Shown here: in pieces, positions 8,816-19,800 of the stretch
Position numbering within the stretch: the stretch's first letter is position 1
How the letters are laid out: the number at the start of each line of letters is the position of its first letter
Origin: Adiantum capillus-veneris
Taxonomy: Eukaryota; Streptophyta; Polypodiopsida; Polypodiales; Pteridaceae
Assembly: GCA_014529385.2 (NCBI GenBank)
Contig: CM043963.1
Span: 106,671,912-106,735,911, forward strand
Reading direction: 5' to 3'
DNA: 64,000 nucleotides
Notes under the pieces: model-generated
Database searches by the model: none
What the model was told of the DNA's origin: nothing
Seen by the model: the letters and a program-made list of their open reading frames with translations, nothing else
Program-made: the position numbers and the translations under genes

Positions 8816-11336
8816 GAGTTTGACCAGCCGAAACATGCACGCTCAATCTCTGTACATCTGGTGCATCACTATGTAAAGGACAATCAAAAATCCTCTAGCA
8901 AGCCTCAGATGCAGATACATAACGGCCATCCATATACATATCTATCTTGTCAACATTCTCCCTTTCAACAGCTTGCACCGACGTATGAAATCTTATAGTT
9001 GCCCTATCACGCCCCTTGTAGATGTACTTGTAGACATACTTTACAGTTGAAATTGTGGAGCATATCTCAGCATTTATATGTGCATTAAAAGTGTCGATAA
9101 TATAGGATTATATGGCACCACCCATCGATTATTAATAGTGGAACCCCTAACCTTGGCAGTGGAGCCATTGTTATGTCGCACATAAATGGGATAACCATTG
9201 TTATCCACGATTGTTTGCTCATAGAATGGTCGTGGATATCTTATAATACATCATTCGTCAAACATGCAAGGAGATGAAGTGTTGAACTCACCACATGGAC
9301 CATGAATCTTACAGTTGACAATGATATGATGCAACAACGGAAATAGATTCTTATCGGGCAACTCTGCACAAACCATCTTATCGTAGTCAAATGTTGATTG
9401 AGGCTTACATCGAGGATCTAGAATTAGCAGGGTGTGAGAATGTGGCAAGCCCCTCTTTTGGAACTCCACAACAGACATGTAAGCCACCACTTTCCCAAAA
9501 ATGTCTTCTTTCAATATGTGCTTCATCATACTGGAGTGTTTCTGAAAGAAAACCCCGGTTGTTATGTCTGGTCGATCAGTGGAAGCCTGTCCCGACAGCA
9601 ATGACTCGTTTATTTCTTGCCAATTAGGGTTGCATGTGAACATGATGAGCAGGTCTGGCTTTCCCTTTGCATGCATAATTGCCATTGAATCTTGATACAA
9701 TTGGTACATGTGTCTAGGGCCACCAGTGAAAGATGAGGGCAAGACAATTCTTCGACCCACACATTGACCAAGGAGAACATCATTCTCAGATGAATGCACC
9801 ATGTCAACTAAGCCTGCGTATAACTCTGTCCTCAATGTTTGCTGATTGTTATGAACCCACGAAAGGCGACAATCCTCAATGGCACAATATGCATCGATCG
9901 TAAACTGCTGAAGTAAACGACCACCACGAAGCAAGCATAGTTCTTTATCAGCACGAACTTGTAGCTGATATGCATAGTACTCTCTTTGACTGACACATTC
10001 TTGATTAATCAATGCATCCAAAGAAGCACGCGCATCAGCATCATAAGGTACCCTAATATGCCATCCATCTTCTCCCCGAGGAAAGAGAAGAACATACAAA
10101 AGTGGCATATACGATCTTTGTAGATTTGATATCGTATGCAATCTTCCATCTCGACAATGAATCACAATGTCTCGATGGCTAGTTGTTTGTAGATCCCCTT
10201 GACCTGGCATAATTCGAGCAACCTCATATGCCAACAGGTATCAAATACTGCCTAGAAGTATTTCTTTTCTTACAAATTATCATTTTGATCTCGATACTAG
10301 GGCTATCATGTAACGTTCTGCCAACATTATAGAAGGCATCCGCATATGGATTACATGATTGCATCATTATCGTCAATTCATTAAGAGTAGAAAAATCCAA
10401 ACCGTCCAATGAATTCATGCGATTTTGAATCTCATGCTCAGTATTGTACACATACTTCTGTGAAAATTTTGGAGTACCTTCTCCATGCGGAATCAAAGAA
10501 CCAATTTGATGGTACATGCCACCATGAATACGAAAACAATATGCACCAGATCTACCCGTCAATGTCTTTGAATGCTAGCCCCAAGAGATACAAATGCCAT
10601 CACACTATTGTAACTACTGATGTTCCTTTTGAAAGTTCTACTTGAAACATCATTATTATTGAGTAGTCTCTCCAATTATCCGGTGGTCTTGCAAGAGGCA
10701 AGAGAGAAACTTTCCCTCCCCTACAACAATATTTTCCAGTGGATGGTGTCACAACTTCCTTCATCTCACACAGCCAGAGGCGTGCACCACAAAACTCACA
10801 ACATGATGACACAGTCCCCATACATTCTGTATGTAAAGACACATGTGTCAACGGCAGCATGGAAGAATGAACTCCTGCTATACATGGGTAGGTATGTAGA
10901 ATGCAAGCGATGCCTCCACGTGAGCTATCATGAACATACGGGGTGCGCTCCTCAGTTTGATCATCTATGAGAGGATAGAAGTGGCCATCATATTGTCGAT
11001 GGTGTCACTCTCGTATACTAGAGGTTCGTTGCCTTGCCCGTTGTCGACAATATCTTCTTATTGCATCCAAACATGAACAGTGTGTTGTCTTTGTCGATGA
11101 TCTTGGAAGACAGTTGGCAAGTCTTGAGGAATGGTAACATCACCATGAAAACAACCCTCCACAAATGGAGAGGACCCCCTACCATGACCGTGGCCATTTG
11201 TGGTGAATGGCACGTATGCAATGCGTTGTACAACAGCTTGCTGATGATAATGTCGTGCAACTTGTCGACGTGCACGTGTACGTGAGTGTTCACTCGAGGA
11301 GTTAGGAAGACAAATGCATGTATCCCCTATCCTCAT
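8816..11336 (-). pseudogene. Helitron replicase (Rep/HUH domain) relic
   Basis: Helitrons use a Rep-helicase protein for rolling-circle transposition. The N-terminal part lies in broken frames at 11336-11018 (Arg-rich start, RTRARRQVARHYHQQ) and 10860-10600 (CEFCGAR, KYCCRGGKVSLLPL). The Helitron_like_N region follows at 10562-10224 (FRIHGGMYHQIGSLIP, TEHEIQNRM) and 10234-9251 (QFTIDAYCAIEDCRLSW, LPSSFTGGPRHMYQ, IMFTCNPNWQEI). FQKRGLPHSHTLLIL in the last frame holds the HSH metal-binding motif. A TGA near 9248 interrupts CMFDE-CIIRYPRPF. Residual similarity (YMDGRYVSASEAC, then a TAG where Trp is usual) runs to 8816. The PIF1-type helicase half is missing, removed with or after the chromovirus insertion. 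Confidence 0.88.
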
Positions 11337-11967
11337 TGATGCTTTTGTTGAGAAAAAAACACCAATTATACAATAAGTACATCAGATTATTTTTTAAACC
11401 TCCAAAAGTAACCTCAAAATATTACAACCACATTACAATATTGTTAGACTATTGCACACAAGGAAGAGAAGAGAAGGCACGTTGCACATGAATTCAAAAT
11501 TATTAGAAACCTCCTTTCGTTAGGTTTAATACACCTATCATTTCACGTATTTCTCTATCATTTCATGTGTTTAATACACCTATCATTTCACGTGTTTCTC
11601 TATCTCTTCCTTTAGCAAGGGTTATTGAGACTTCATAATACAGTCTCTGACCATCTTCCTATTGGCGATCAAAACCACCCCTTTCATGCGGTTCTCTTAT
11701 GTCGCTAGACATTATGATTGTAAAGACAGCATGCTTCAATGTGGATAGGAAGGTTGAACAACCAAACTATGGCTCAAGTGTTAAGAGTGCATGTGAAAGT
11801 TTTCACCCCCAATTTGGAAAATTCTCGCTTCATCTTCAAACAGGCCAGGCTGTGTTTTCAAATGTCTAAGGAGCAGCATACATGTATAGGAGGGGGAGGT
11901 ACTATGTACACTAAAAGTGCTAAACTTCAGAATGCGAAACTTCAGAATCCGAAATTTGACGCTCGAG
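11337..11967. other. No gene seen; small tandem repeat
   Basis: AT-rich, probably the Helitron upstream region. Between about 11528 and 11605 the words CACCTATCATTTCACG and TTTCTCTATC are repeated. The short frame at 11739-12017 has no recognisable product. Confidence 0.5.
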
Positions 11968-12122
11968 CAGTGTTTGGGAAAATCATTTTTTCAAACATAC
12001 AAAATTCCTTTCCTTGAATTTTCCAAGAGGAAATTTAAGAAATTTAGGTCTATTTTGCGGTTTTTTACAAGGGTGGAAAATGGCACGACATTAAGATGGG
12101 GACACATTTTTCCCAAACACTG
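11968..12122 (+). mobile_element. hAT-type miniature element A (155 bp)
   Basis: The ends CAGTGTTTGGGAAAA and TTTTCCCAAACACTG are inverted repeats beginning CAGTG, typical of hAT. It is flanked by 8 bp duplications CGCTCGAG (11960-11967) and CGCTCAAG (12123-12130), one mismatch. No coding capacity. Confidence 0.8.
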
Positions 12123-12153
12123 CGCTCAAGTCTCGACTCTTGAGCGTTCTCTC

Positions 12154-12363
12154 CAATGTTCGAGAAAAATGTGTCTCAGTTTAATATCGTGTTGTTTTCA
12201 ATTTCAAAAATGCTAGTTGAAGGTAAGGGGAAAAGGAGAAATTTTGTCCCAAAATAGAGAAAATAAAAACCCAAAAAATAAACCTAATTTTCTAAATTTT
12301 CCTCTTGGAAAATTCATGAAAGGGAATTTTGTATGTTTGGAAAAATGATTTTTCCAGAACACT

Positions 12364-12364
<1 letters not shown>
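12154..12364 (-). mobile_element. hAT-type miniature element B (211 bp), related to A
   Basis: It starts CAATGTTCGAGAAAAATG and ends with the inverted CAGTGTTCTGGAAAAA. The first ~90 bases of its minus strand match element A (TTTCCAAACATACAAAATTC; GAATTTTCCAAGAGGAAA), so the two face each other. Flanks are GTTCTCTC (12146-12153) and GCTCTCTC (12365-12372), an 8 bp duplication with one mismatch that opens the CT microsatellite. Confidence 0.75.

Positions 12365-12419
<55 letters not shown>
12365..12419. repeat. (CT)n microsatellite
   Basis: About 27 CT units directly abutting hAT element B. Confidence 0.95.
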
Positions 12420-12421
<2 letters not shown>

Positions 12422-12590
12422 CGCACACCGCTGCCCTCAGACTCAAGTTGCACTCTATCTCAGTGCGAAGTACAGAGTCCAAACTAGGGAGTTGACGTGA
12501 CACAGTGACTGGTTTTTGGATTTGAACCCGTTTTTGCTTGAGCTTTGAGCCTTGTGCTACGCAATTGCAGTCTCTCCTGCCTGTCAAGAA
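12420..12590 (-). mobile_element. SINE-like tRNA-derived segment (tentative)
   Basis: The minus strand contains an A-box-like TAGCACAAGG (12550-12559) and a perfect B-box GGTTCAAATCC (12518-12528), about 31 bases apart start to start, followed by unrelated sequence ending in a GA run. That layout suits a tRNA-derived SINE. No target duplication was identified and there is no tRNA cloverleaf. Confidence 0.3.
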
Positions 12591-13477
12591 CCCTAATAGA
12601 CCTAGGAAACCTAGTATCAGGTCGGTTGCAACTCACAAAATGGTAACTAAGCAAACATGTTGCAATTAGAGTGGAGCAACTGCATCGTCAAAAAAGCATG
12701 CGAGTTTGGTTGAATGTAGGCACATGTTCTTGGCCCTTACACATCCCACACTGGCGCGAAAGGGTAAGCAAAAGAGTCCGAAGTCTTTTGAGATCATGTC
12801 TCATCCTCCACCACCTCGCATCCCTCCGCTATTGTTGCCTCGCATCTCCAAACTTAGGCCTAGAGATAAGTGGTTTATGAGTGGACCTAATAATTATAAG
12901 GGCCCATTTTAAAAGAGCCCAATTTGAAAGGGCTCGTTCACACTAATAATTACAAAAAACTGTTATTTTTAAAAAGGTGCACCAAACTTTATTAAAAAAA
13001 TATGTAAAGAAGAGTTGGACCCTACGTTCACGTGTAGTCACTCGTGCAAAATCCACCTTGACCCTTGTTGCAATTTGCATTGGTTCCATGCAACATGCTT
13101 AGCGAGGCCTTGCGACATTCACCACTTGTTGTTGTGCTCTTAATGACTCAATTTTCGTACTTCCCTAGCAATCTTGGATTGTCATGCACGCTTCATTGTG
13201 AGCTTACGAGTAAATGCGTGCACAAAAACCAGTTGAACATCTCCTCCAAATAATTAGATTGCATCATATCACCACCATGTCGAGTATGTTTAAAGTACAC
13301 CCCCCTTGCTTGATAATGGGACTTCTCTATGCCTTGAGTGCTAAAAATCTCAAGCGAACCATATGTGTGCATAAAAAATGCACCATGCGCAAACAAGATA
13401 GGCTATTCACATGAGAAAGAAATGCACATTATTTAATGAAAAAAATCTCTTGTAATAAGTTCACTACATGGCATGGC
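12591..13477. other. No gene recognised
   Basis: Short overlapping frames only (longest about 69 aa), with no domain or repeat recognised. Confidence 0.5.
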
Positions 13478-15806
13478 TTACCATGTAATGTGTGATGTTA
13501 TTTTCACCCCAAGAAAGGGTGAAGACCTTGGTGAAATTTGCCAAGACTTCTTCAAATGATTGGCATTGTTCTTCTGTTGTGTTGGTAAGGCCCATAAGCT
13601 TGACCATTTTATCAAAAGTTGCCCAAACTTGCTTGCACTTGTTTGCAAGCTTGCCATTTGAATCATTGTCAGTAGTAGCTTTGCATAATTTCTTCCAAAG
13701 TTCCCAAAGGTTACCTGCCTTGTGGTTGGAGCTATTTTGAGCATCATATCAACCAGGCTTTCCTTCAATTACTTTCTTCAAAGAGTGTCTGGCTTTTTGT
13801 CCACTCATTGACACTTGTTGGGCAATTTCATGGCTCTTCCCTATGTTCTTTGTAGCAACAATTGACACATTTCCAGTATGACAGCCAATGGAATTCAAGA
13901 GTGCCTTCACCCTTTCGATCGCTTCTTGGGACTTTTCCAATGGCTTTATTGTGAAAACATAGTCAATGTGGAGCTTCAATAGCCTATCAAAAATGCGCAT
14001 GAATGTATGTAATGTACAAAAATATACATTCAATAGAGGAAAGGGAAAGATTGGATTCTGAGCCAGGTCCTTTTGTGTACAATCTGGGGCATTGAGCACG
14101 GGACATCTCAAAATAGACACTTCCCATTCGCTGCCTTCATCTCCAACATCAAGATTGTCCAACCCTTTGTCTCCATCCCCTTGCCATGGAAGCATTGAAC
14201 CGCCCTTTGCAGAGTTCTTGTGTGCTTTTTGTCTGTTAGGTTTATACCCTCGAGTGCAAAATGGACAAGGCAAGAGAGAAGAAGCCCCTTGTTTGCAGCC
14301 AAGCAAACACTTTATGGTCTTCAAGTCCCCACCTAGGTGCCACTCCACATCAAAGCTACAAAAACCCTCAACCTCCAACTTCTCACCTACAAATTCGGAG
14401 TGTATTACTTTTGTGATCCATGGAGTTCTCTCAAAAATCCATGAAAGTACTCCATTGGTCTCTTTGGGCACCTCAATAGCACCCAACCACCAAATTTCTT
14501 TCTCTGATTGCACACTAATAAGACGGAGTGAGAGATGGCTTGATTGAATCCCTTCGCTTGGTTTGCAAAAGGGCTTCATTCATTAGAGTGACACTTAACC
14601 TCTCTAACCTTTGGCCTTTCACTATTTGACACTCATCGAGTTTCAGTACAAACATGAACTTTGTGCCAAGCACTACAAAATAAGTAGTGGCAAGACCTTA
14701 GACTTCAAAGCCTATGATAAGAAGAACACAACCAAAAGAAATAAGTATGGTGTGTCACTTTCTTCAGGTAACTCGTAGAATCCAAGCATGGCTCGTTGAA
14801 GCCTTCTAAGGTCCACAAAAATATTATTCCATATTGTGTAAGGAAAGCCCTTTTTTGAAGGTCTTATGGAGTGTTTCCTACCTTTTCCCCTTGCCTTTGG
14901 TGTGCACGAAGCATAAAGCAAAGCTGGCATTGTGTCCTCAATGTGTAGGTATGCCCCAATGTGGGAGAACACATCTTCGTTTGTGGCCTTCTTTGCAAGG
15001 TTGACCACGGAATAGAAAATAGGTTTTCCACAATGCCACGCTCTTTGAGGGTATCTTTTATGAGTTAAAAAACAGCCTGGTAGGCTTTGGTGTTGATCCT
15101 AGCCTCATCACAAGCTTCTTGCATGTCATCTTTACTAATCACATTTCTCAATTTGTGCATAAGGTCCTTGGCGTCTGCATCCCTAATGTGCTTCCTCCTA
15201 GGTGATTATAAGATACAAATCACATCATGGGTATTGAGACAACTAGTGAGAAGGTTGACTCGATCATCTTGGCTTGTTCCACTGCATGCCTCCTGGATGA
15301 AGTTTCTAGCAACCAATAAAATAAATGTTAGCAAATAGTGTGAAGTGAAAATGTATCTTGCAAGTGAAGAACAAATCACCTTGTGGATGTCACTCGTTGT
15401 TTGCGTGCTCCACCCAAATGTGCAAGGATTTTAATGGATGAAAATGTGAGCTTGCGCTTCCTTGCATCAAGGGGTGTTTCTTTCAAATATGTGATGGTGT
15501 TGGCAAGCTTCATAATGTGGGTATCTTTTCTTGCATATTTTGCTGGAGAGTTTCAACCTCCCTGTCCAAAAAGGAAATACTTTCTTGTAATGCCACTGTC
15601 TTCAGCTCAAGAGCTTGACATTCGTGCATCCACGAATGCAAAGAAGCACATGCATCCATACACAACCGCTTGCAATAGCCTAACAAGCCTGCTTCTCCCC
15701 TCCTAAGATATTGAAGAAATGTCAAAAGGCTATTAAAGGATGGATGGAAGCAACTTATAGGATCATAAGGGTATAAATGTTCATCCACCCAAATGTCAAT
15801 ATTCAT
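13478..15806 (-). pseudogene. Unrecognised, probably transposon-derived gene, copy 1
   Basis: Consecutive minus-strand pieces appear to be one decayed gene. The order is 15806-15510 (98 aa, HPSFNSLLTFLQYLRRGEAG then a probable coiled coil LQESISFLDREVETLQQNM), then lower similarity including RRHAVEQAKMIESTFS near 15300-15250. Next come 15008-14712 (98 aa), 14579-13749 (276 aa) and 13768-13478 (96 aa). The parts up to about 15200 are matched by a plus-strand relative at 26.47-27.25 kb, which shows it is a repeat family. I do not recognise the family. Confidence 0.55.
13749..14579 (-). CDS. Longest open piece of the unrecognised gene (276 aa)
   Basis: Features in order: a basic/hydrophobic N-terminus; FDVEWHLGGDLKTIKCLLG near residue 75; a CPFC pair about 20 residues later; a Gly/Asp-rich linker (GDGDKGLDNLDVGDEGSEWE); then NVYFCTLHTFMRIFDRLLKL near residue 175. 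A GGDLK block, a CxxC pair, then an LHxFxRIxD block is an order I associate with some eukaryotic DDE transposase-type proteins (compare RAG1/Transib layout). That is pattern inference only. The start is arbitrary because the gene is fragmented. Confidence 0.5.
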   Translation of the reverse strand: MKPFCKPSEGIQSSHLSLRLISVQSEKEIWWLGAIEVPKETNGVLSWIFERTPWITKVIHSEFVGEKLEVEGFCSFDVEWHLGGDLKTIKCLLGCKQGASSLLPCPFCTRGYKPNRQKAHKNSAKGGSMLPWQGDGDKGLDNLDVGDEGSEWEVSILRCPVLNAPDCTQKDLAQNPIFPFPLLNVYFCTLHTFMRIFDRLLKLHIDYVFTIKPLEKSQEAIERVKALLNSIGCHTGNVSIVATKNIGKSHEIAQQVSMSGQKARHSLKKVIEGKPG

Positions 15807-15969
15807 TCACCGCCGGTAGCACGATTTTTCTGTGATGACCTTTAATCAACCTCACATACGGCCTTCAGTGCAAACGCCATGGGCAAGCAAATATGTATGC
15901 TTTTGGTGTACGGAGTACATGGTGGTGAAGGCACACGATTTGTGATGTCCGTAAGCACCAAGGTAGTCG

Positions 15970-16205
15970 TTGCTTGAGGAAGCAAAGGATGAAAAGAGAG
16001 AGGGGGAGGGAGAGGGAGGAAGATGGGAGGAGAGAAGGGGGCAGGAAGGGAGAGGGAGAGAGAGGGGAGGAGGAGGAGAGAAGGGGGCAGGGAGGGAGAG
16101 GAGAGGGAGAAAAAAGTTTTTTTCTTTTTTTGAGGAGGAGGAGGTGAGAAGGGGACAAGGAGGGAGAGAGGAGGTAGGAGAAGGAGAGAAAAAGGTTTTT
16201 TTTTT
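15970..16205. repeat. Long polypurine (G/A) tract
   Basis: About 230 bases almost entirely G and A on the plus strand (GGAGAG-type words with two GAAGGGGGCAGG blocks), ending in T runs. Mirror-like purine sequence of this kind can form triplex DNA. The reading frames across it are compositional artefacts. Confidence 0.85.
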
Positions 16206-16849
16206 TGGGAAAAGATTTTGAAAAAGATGGACTTTCAGTGCTAGTAGGTTTAAAAAAAGGTCAAAAATGATTTTTGGATATGTTTGTTGGGGGAGGTTTT
16301 AAGTCAAAAATAATTTTTAAAAAAAGTCAAATTTTGGCTCTTAGTGACCCACGTTTTTTATGATGTGGCCACACCCCTTTACTCCTTTCACTTTCAAAAA
16401 GCTAAAGAGAGACGTAACCTCCTAGGTCCACATCCTACATGTGTCTAAAACAAAGGATAGAAAGCCTACGCAAAACTAGCTTCTTGAATGCCCTTGTTCC
16501 CTTAACCCTACACAACATTAGCTTTAATCGCTAAAAATTAGGATTCCTTACAAGACCCATGCAATCAAAGATGAGGATAAGGGTAAAGGAAAATCTAATA
16601 ACGCCAGGTCTTGTAGGAGTTTCAAGACCACATCCTGTCTTAGGACAACAACCTCCACTGCCAAGTGCTAGAATGCATGTAGACATGAGATACACTCTGA
16701 TGATGGAAGTATCTAACAAACAAGCACTAGTACCAACTACGATGTACTATACCAACCAAAGTGGGTATTGCCCTTCAAAGTGACAGAAGATGAGAGAAAC
16801 ACATGGAGTGGTGAGGCCGATACAACTTCCACCTTCTGCATTTTGACAT
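16206..16849. other. No gene recognised; possible leader of the next element
   Basis: T-rich at first, then unique-looking sequence. A 74 aa frame at 16559-16783 has no recognisable product. Confidence 0.4.
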
Positions 16850-19800
16850 GAAGAAAGAAGGTATGAGATGGACGAAAGGACATTGCGGTTCATTGTGAAT
16901 AAAGGCTTAGCTAGATCAGAGCCTATTTACAACCAAGAGGAAATGTAAGAAGAAGCTCTTCAACCAGAGTGTCACAAAAGCCGTGACACCCACTTGGTCA
17001 AACAATGTCCTCAGACGGAGATCACTCAAGTAAATGCCTATTGTCTTGATTGTGGTGTTATTCACTTGATCCCCGACTGTCCAAAAAATCCAAACCGAGT
17101 CATAAAGATCACAATGAATGTCTCAGGAATCGTTCAACTATCGAGAACAAAAATGTCATACTAGTTCAAGTAGTTACGAGAGTGCAAGCTCAAAAGGAAG
17201 CTGATAAGAACCCAGAGACAAAGAAAATGGAAATCGACGCGAGTCTAGAGACAGGTGAACCAAAGACTATGCACCCAGTCAAAAACCCAAGAGCAAACCG
17301 AGTAGTTGGAAAGATAGAAAGGCTAGGATGAAAGCACGTAGGGAACGAGAGAAAAATTACCTAGCTGAGGAGCTTACCCAAGCTAAAGAGAAGATAAGAC
17401 AACATGAGGAGAGGGTTTCACCTTCTCTTATGCAGACATCTCAACCTCCAGAAGAACCATCCATAGATGAGAAATCGAGAAGTGCTAGTTCAAAAGGATC
17501 GGTGTTGGTCGAGAAGGTTAATAAGCCATTAGACACCCTCCTAAAATCCTATGTAACACGGATCAAAAATAACCAAACCAAAGAACACAGGTGGATGACA
17601 TATCCATATGAGGAACTAGAAAAGGAAAGGCTTGAAATGTACGAGAAAATGATTCAAACAGCCCAATCTTTACTAGAACCACCAGTTATAAACCTAAGGA
17701 TGTGATCCATGTGCCACCTACACCAGTAATACCACCAAGCGAGGAACAAAAAGATCCATGTTCCAATCACGAGCATGGACCAAAGCTCAAGGACCCGACA
17801 TCAGAGCCAAGGATAGTGTTGAATACCACGGATAACTCTTTCGAGGAATTTCACATAGCTATACCTGAGAGTTGTAAAGAAATAGATGGTCTTGACGAAT
17901 TGTGGAAACAAGTTAGAGAGTCCAATAAAGCAAGTGAAATAAGCAGACAAGTAAACCATATGGGTTATGGAAGAGGAGTGTCTCTTCCACCAATTAGAGG
18001 AAGTTGAGACTGGATCTCAAATGAATCTAGAAGTGGAATCGTATTGGGGAGACAAAGGATCTATACAATTTATGGACAGTCAACCCCATTCACTAAGAAC
18101 ACTGCCGTCCTATACGGGAGAGTACGAGGCCAAGTCAAACTTTATTGCAATCTCATCACAGAGACTATCTTTCAACAAGGTCATCGATTCAAAAGGGTTG
18201 ATAGACATTTTGTCGACAGCAGTCACCTGTATGATAACGTTAGCCGAGTTGCTCAGAATACGACCAAACATGTGCACTACTATGGAAAAGTTCCTAGAGA
18301 AATTTGGTGTTAAAAAACCAATGACTCAAATCGAGGAAGGGATCAAAGAGCTGGAAATGCCTTAGCTAAACACTAGGCCAGTGCCATTAAATAAAGGTGG
18401 AGAGTATTATGAGGGAGAAGATGAGAACACAGCCCTTCCAATGGAATTCCAAGGTGTACAAACCATGGCAATCCTTGACAACGGAGCTGGTGTTTCCATC
18501 ACAACAAAAGAGGTCTGGAAAAAATGGGGAAAACCAGTAGTGAGGGCTACCAGAATGAAACTGTAGCTTGCAGACGGACACACAAAAAGGCGCATAGGAC
18601 TGCTACAAAAAGTAGTTGTTACTTCTTGTGGAATTGAATATGAGCATACTTTTTCTATTGTTGACTTTGGCAAGAAGAACAACTTTCTAGGAAAACCATT
18701 CATGCGACAATTGAAAATGATCCAAGACTGGGGTTATGACCATATCTACCTGCTGAGACGTATGGAAACCACAACAAGAATAAATCGTAAGGACCATAGT
18801 TACAAGGATGTGATGAAAACCTCTGTAGAAGAGTTTTATTCCGCTACTATAGCAGGATCAGCACTTCCAGCATGGATGGGTAAGCCTAAAGAACTGTGGA
18901 TGTGTGGAGCTTCCCAATGTGGAAGTTTAAAGCAAGAGGAGTGTATTTAGAAAGGGCAATCAAAGATAAGTATCATATCCCAGAACCCTTTCTAGAGGAA
19001 GCATTAGAGCCACTCAAATGGGAACACATCTTGGCTACTCTGGATGTGTGTGCTATTCAAGACGGTCCAACAACGAAGTTTTGTGATAAAGATGGCTATG
19101 ATGTCATTTCTAATTTTGCAGTGAGTATGATCCAGGAAAACAAAGACAAAGAAGAAGACGAGTTCTATGACTTTGTAGAACACTTGGAGCTTTAAGAAGA
19201 TGCTGACAATGGAAATCCAGACAACCCAACAGGTGACATGAACAAAACTTTAACAAATGCACGGTTTTATGATTGTCCAAATCAAAGACCCAGGAACCAA
19301 TGTCACGGCTACAAGAATAAAGTGCGTTAGAAGTGGATTCCAAAATCTTCGATGGAAATGCAACTGCAACAAGCATCCTCATATGTGGCTCCTATATAGG
19401 AAGAAAAGATTCAACCAAGAAGAAGACAGCCATGTCAGTGGTCTAACAACGTGCTAATCAATTGGCTAGAGAAATACTCCCAAAAACAGCAATCCAAGAG
19501 AAAACAGTTAGTAACTTTTCATAACCAGCCAAACCACAAGGGGAAAGTGCTAGAATGCAACCTTGCAAAGTAGCGATAGTGATGATTCTTATGACATCCC
19601 CTACCCCAAAACTCAAGTCACTGAACAATGAAGGCCTACTAAAGCAAAGAACAACAAGTCAGAGCCAAAAAATTTGACCAATCTGGATACCAAAGAGCCA
19701 GCTTGGCTAAAAACAGGTATGGATGATGAAAAATCACAAGATCCAACACCAAAAGCAAAACATTTGAAACCTGCAAGAACATCTACAAAAGTCACAAAGT

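Noticed and set aside
12213-12587. 124 aa minus-strand frame
   Set aside because: Runs through hAT element B and the CT microsatellite; no protein similarity.
15865-16221. Overlapping frames on both strands (97 and 83 aa)
   Set aside because: Low-complexity translation of a polypurine tract.
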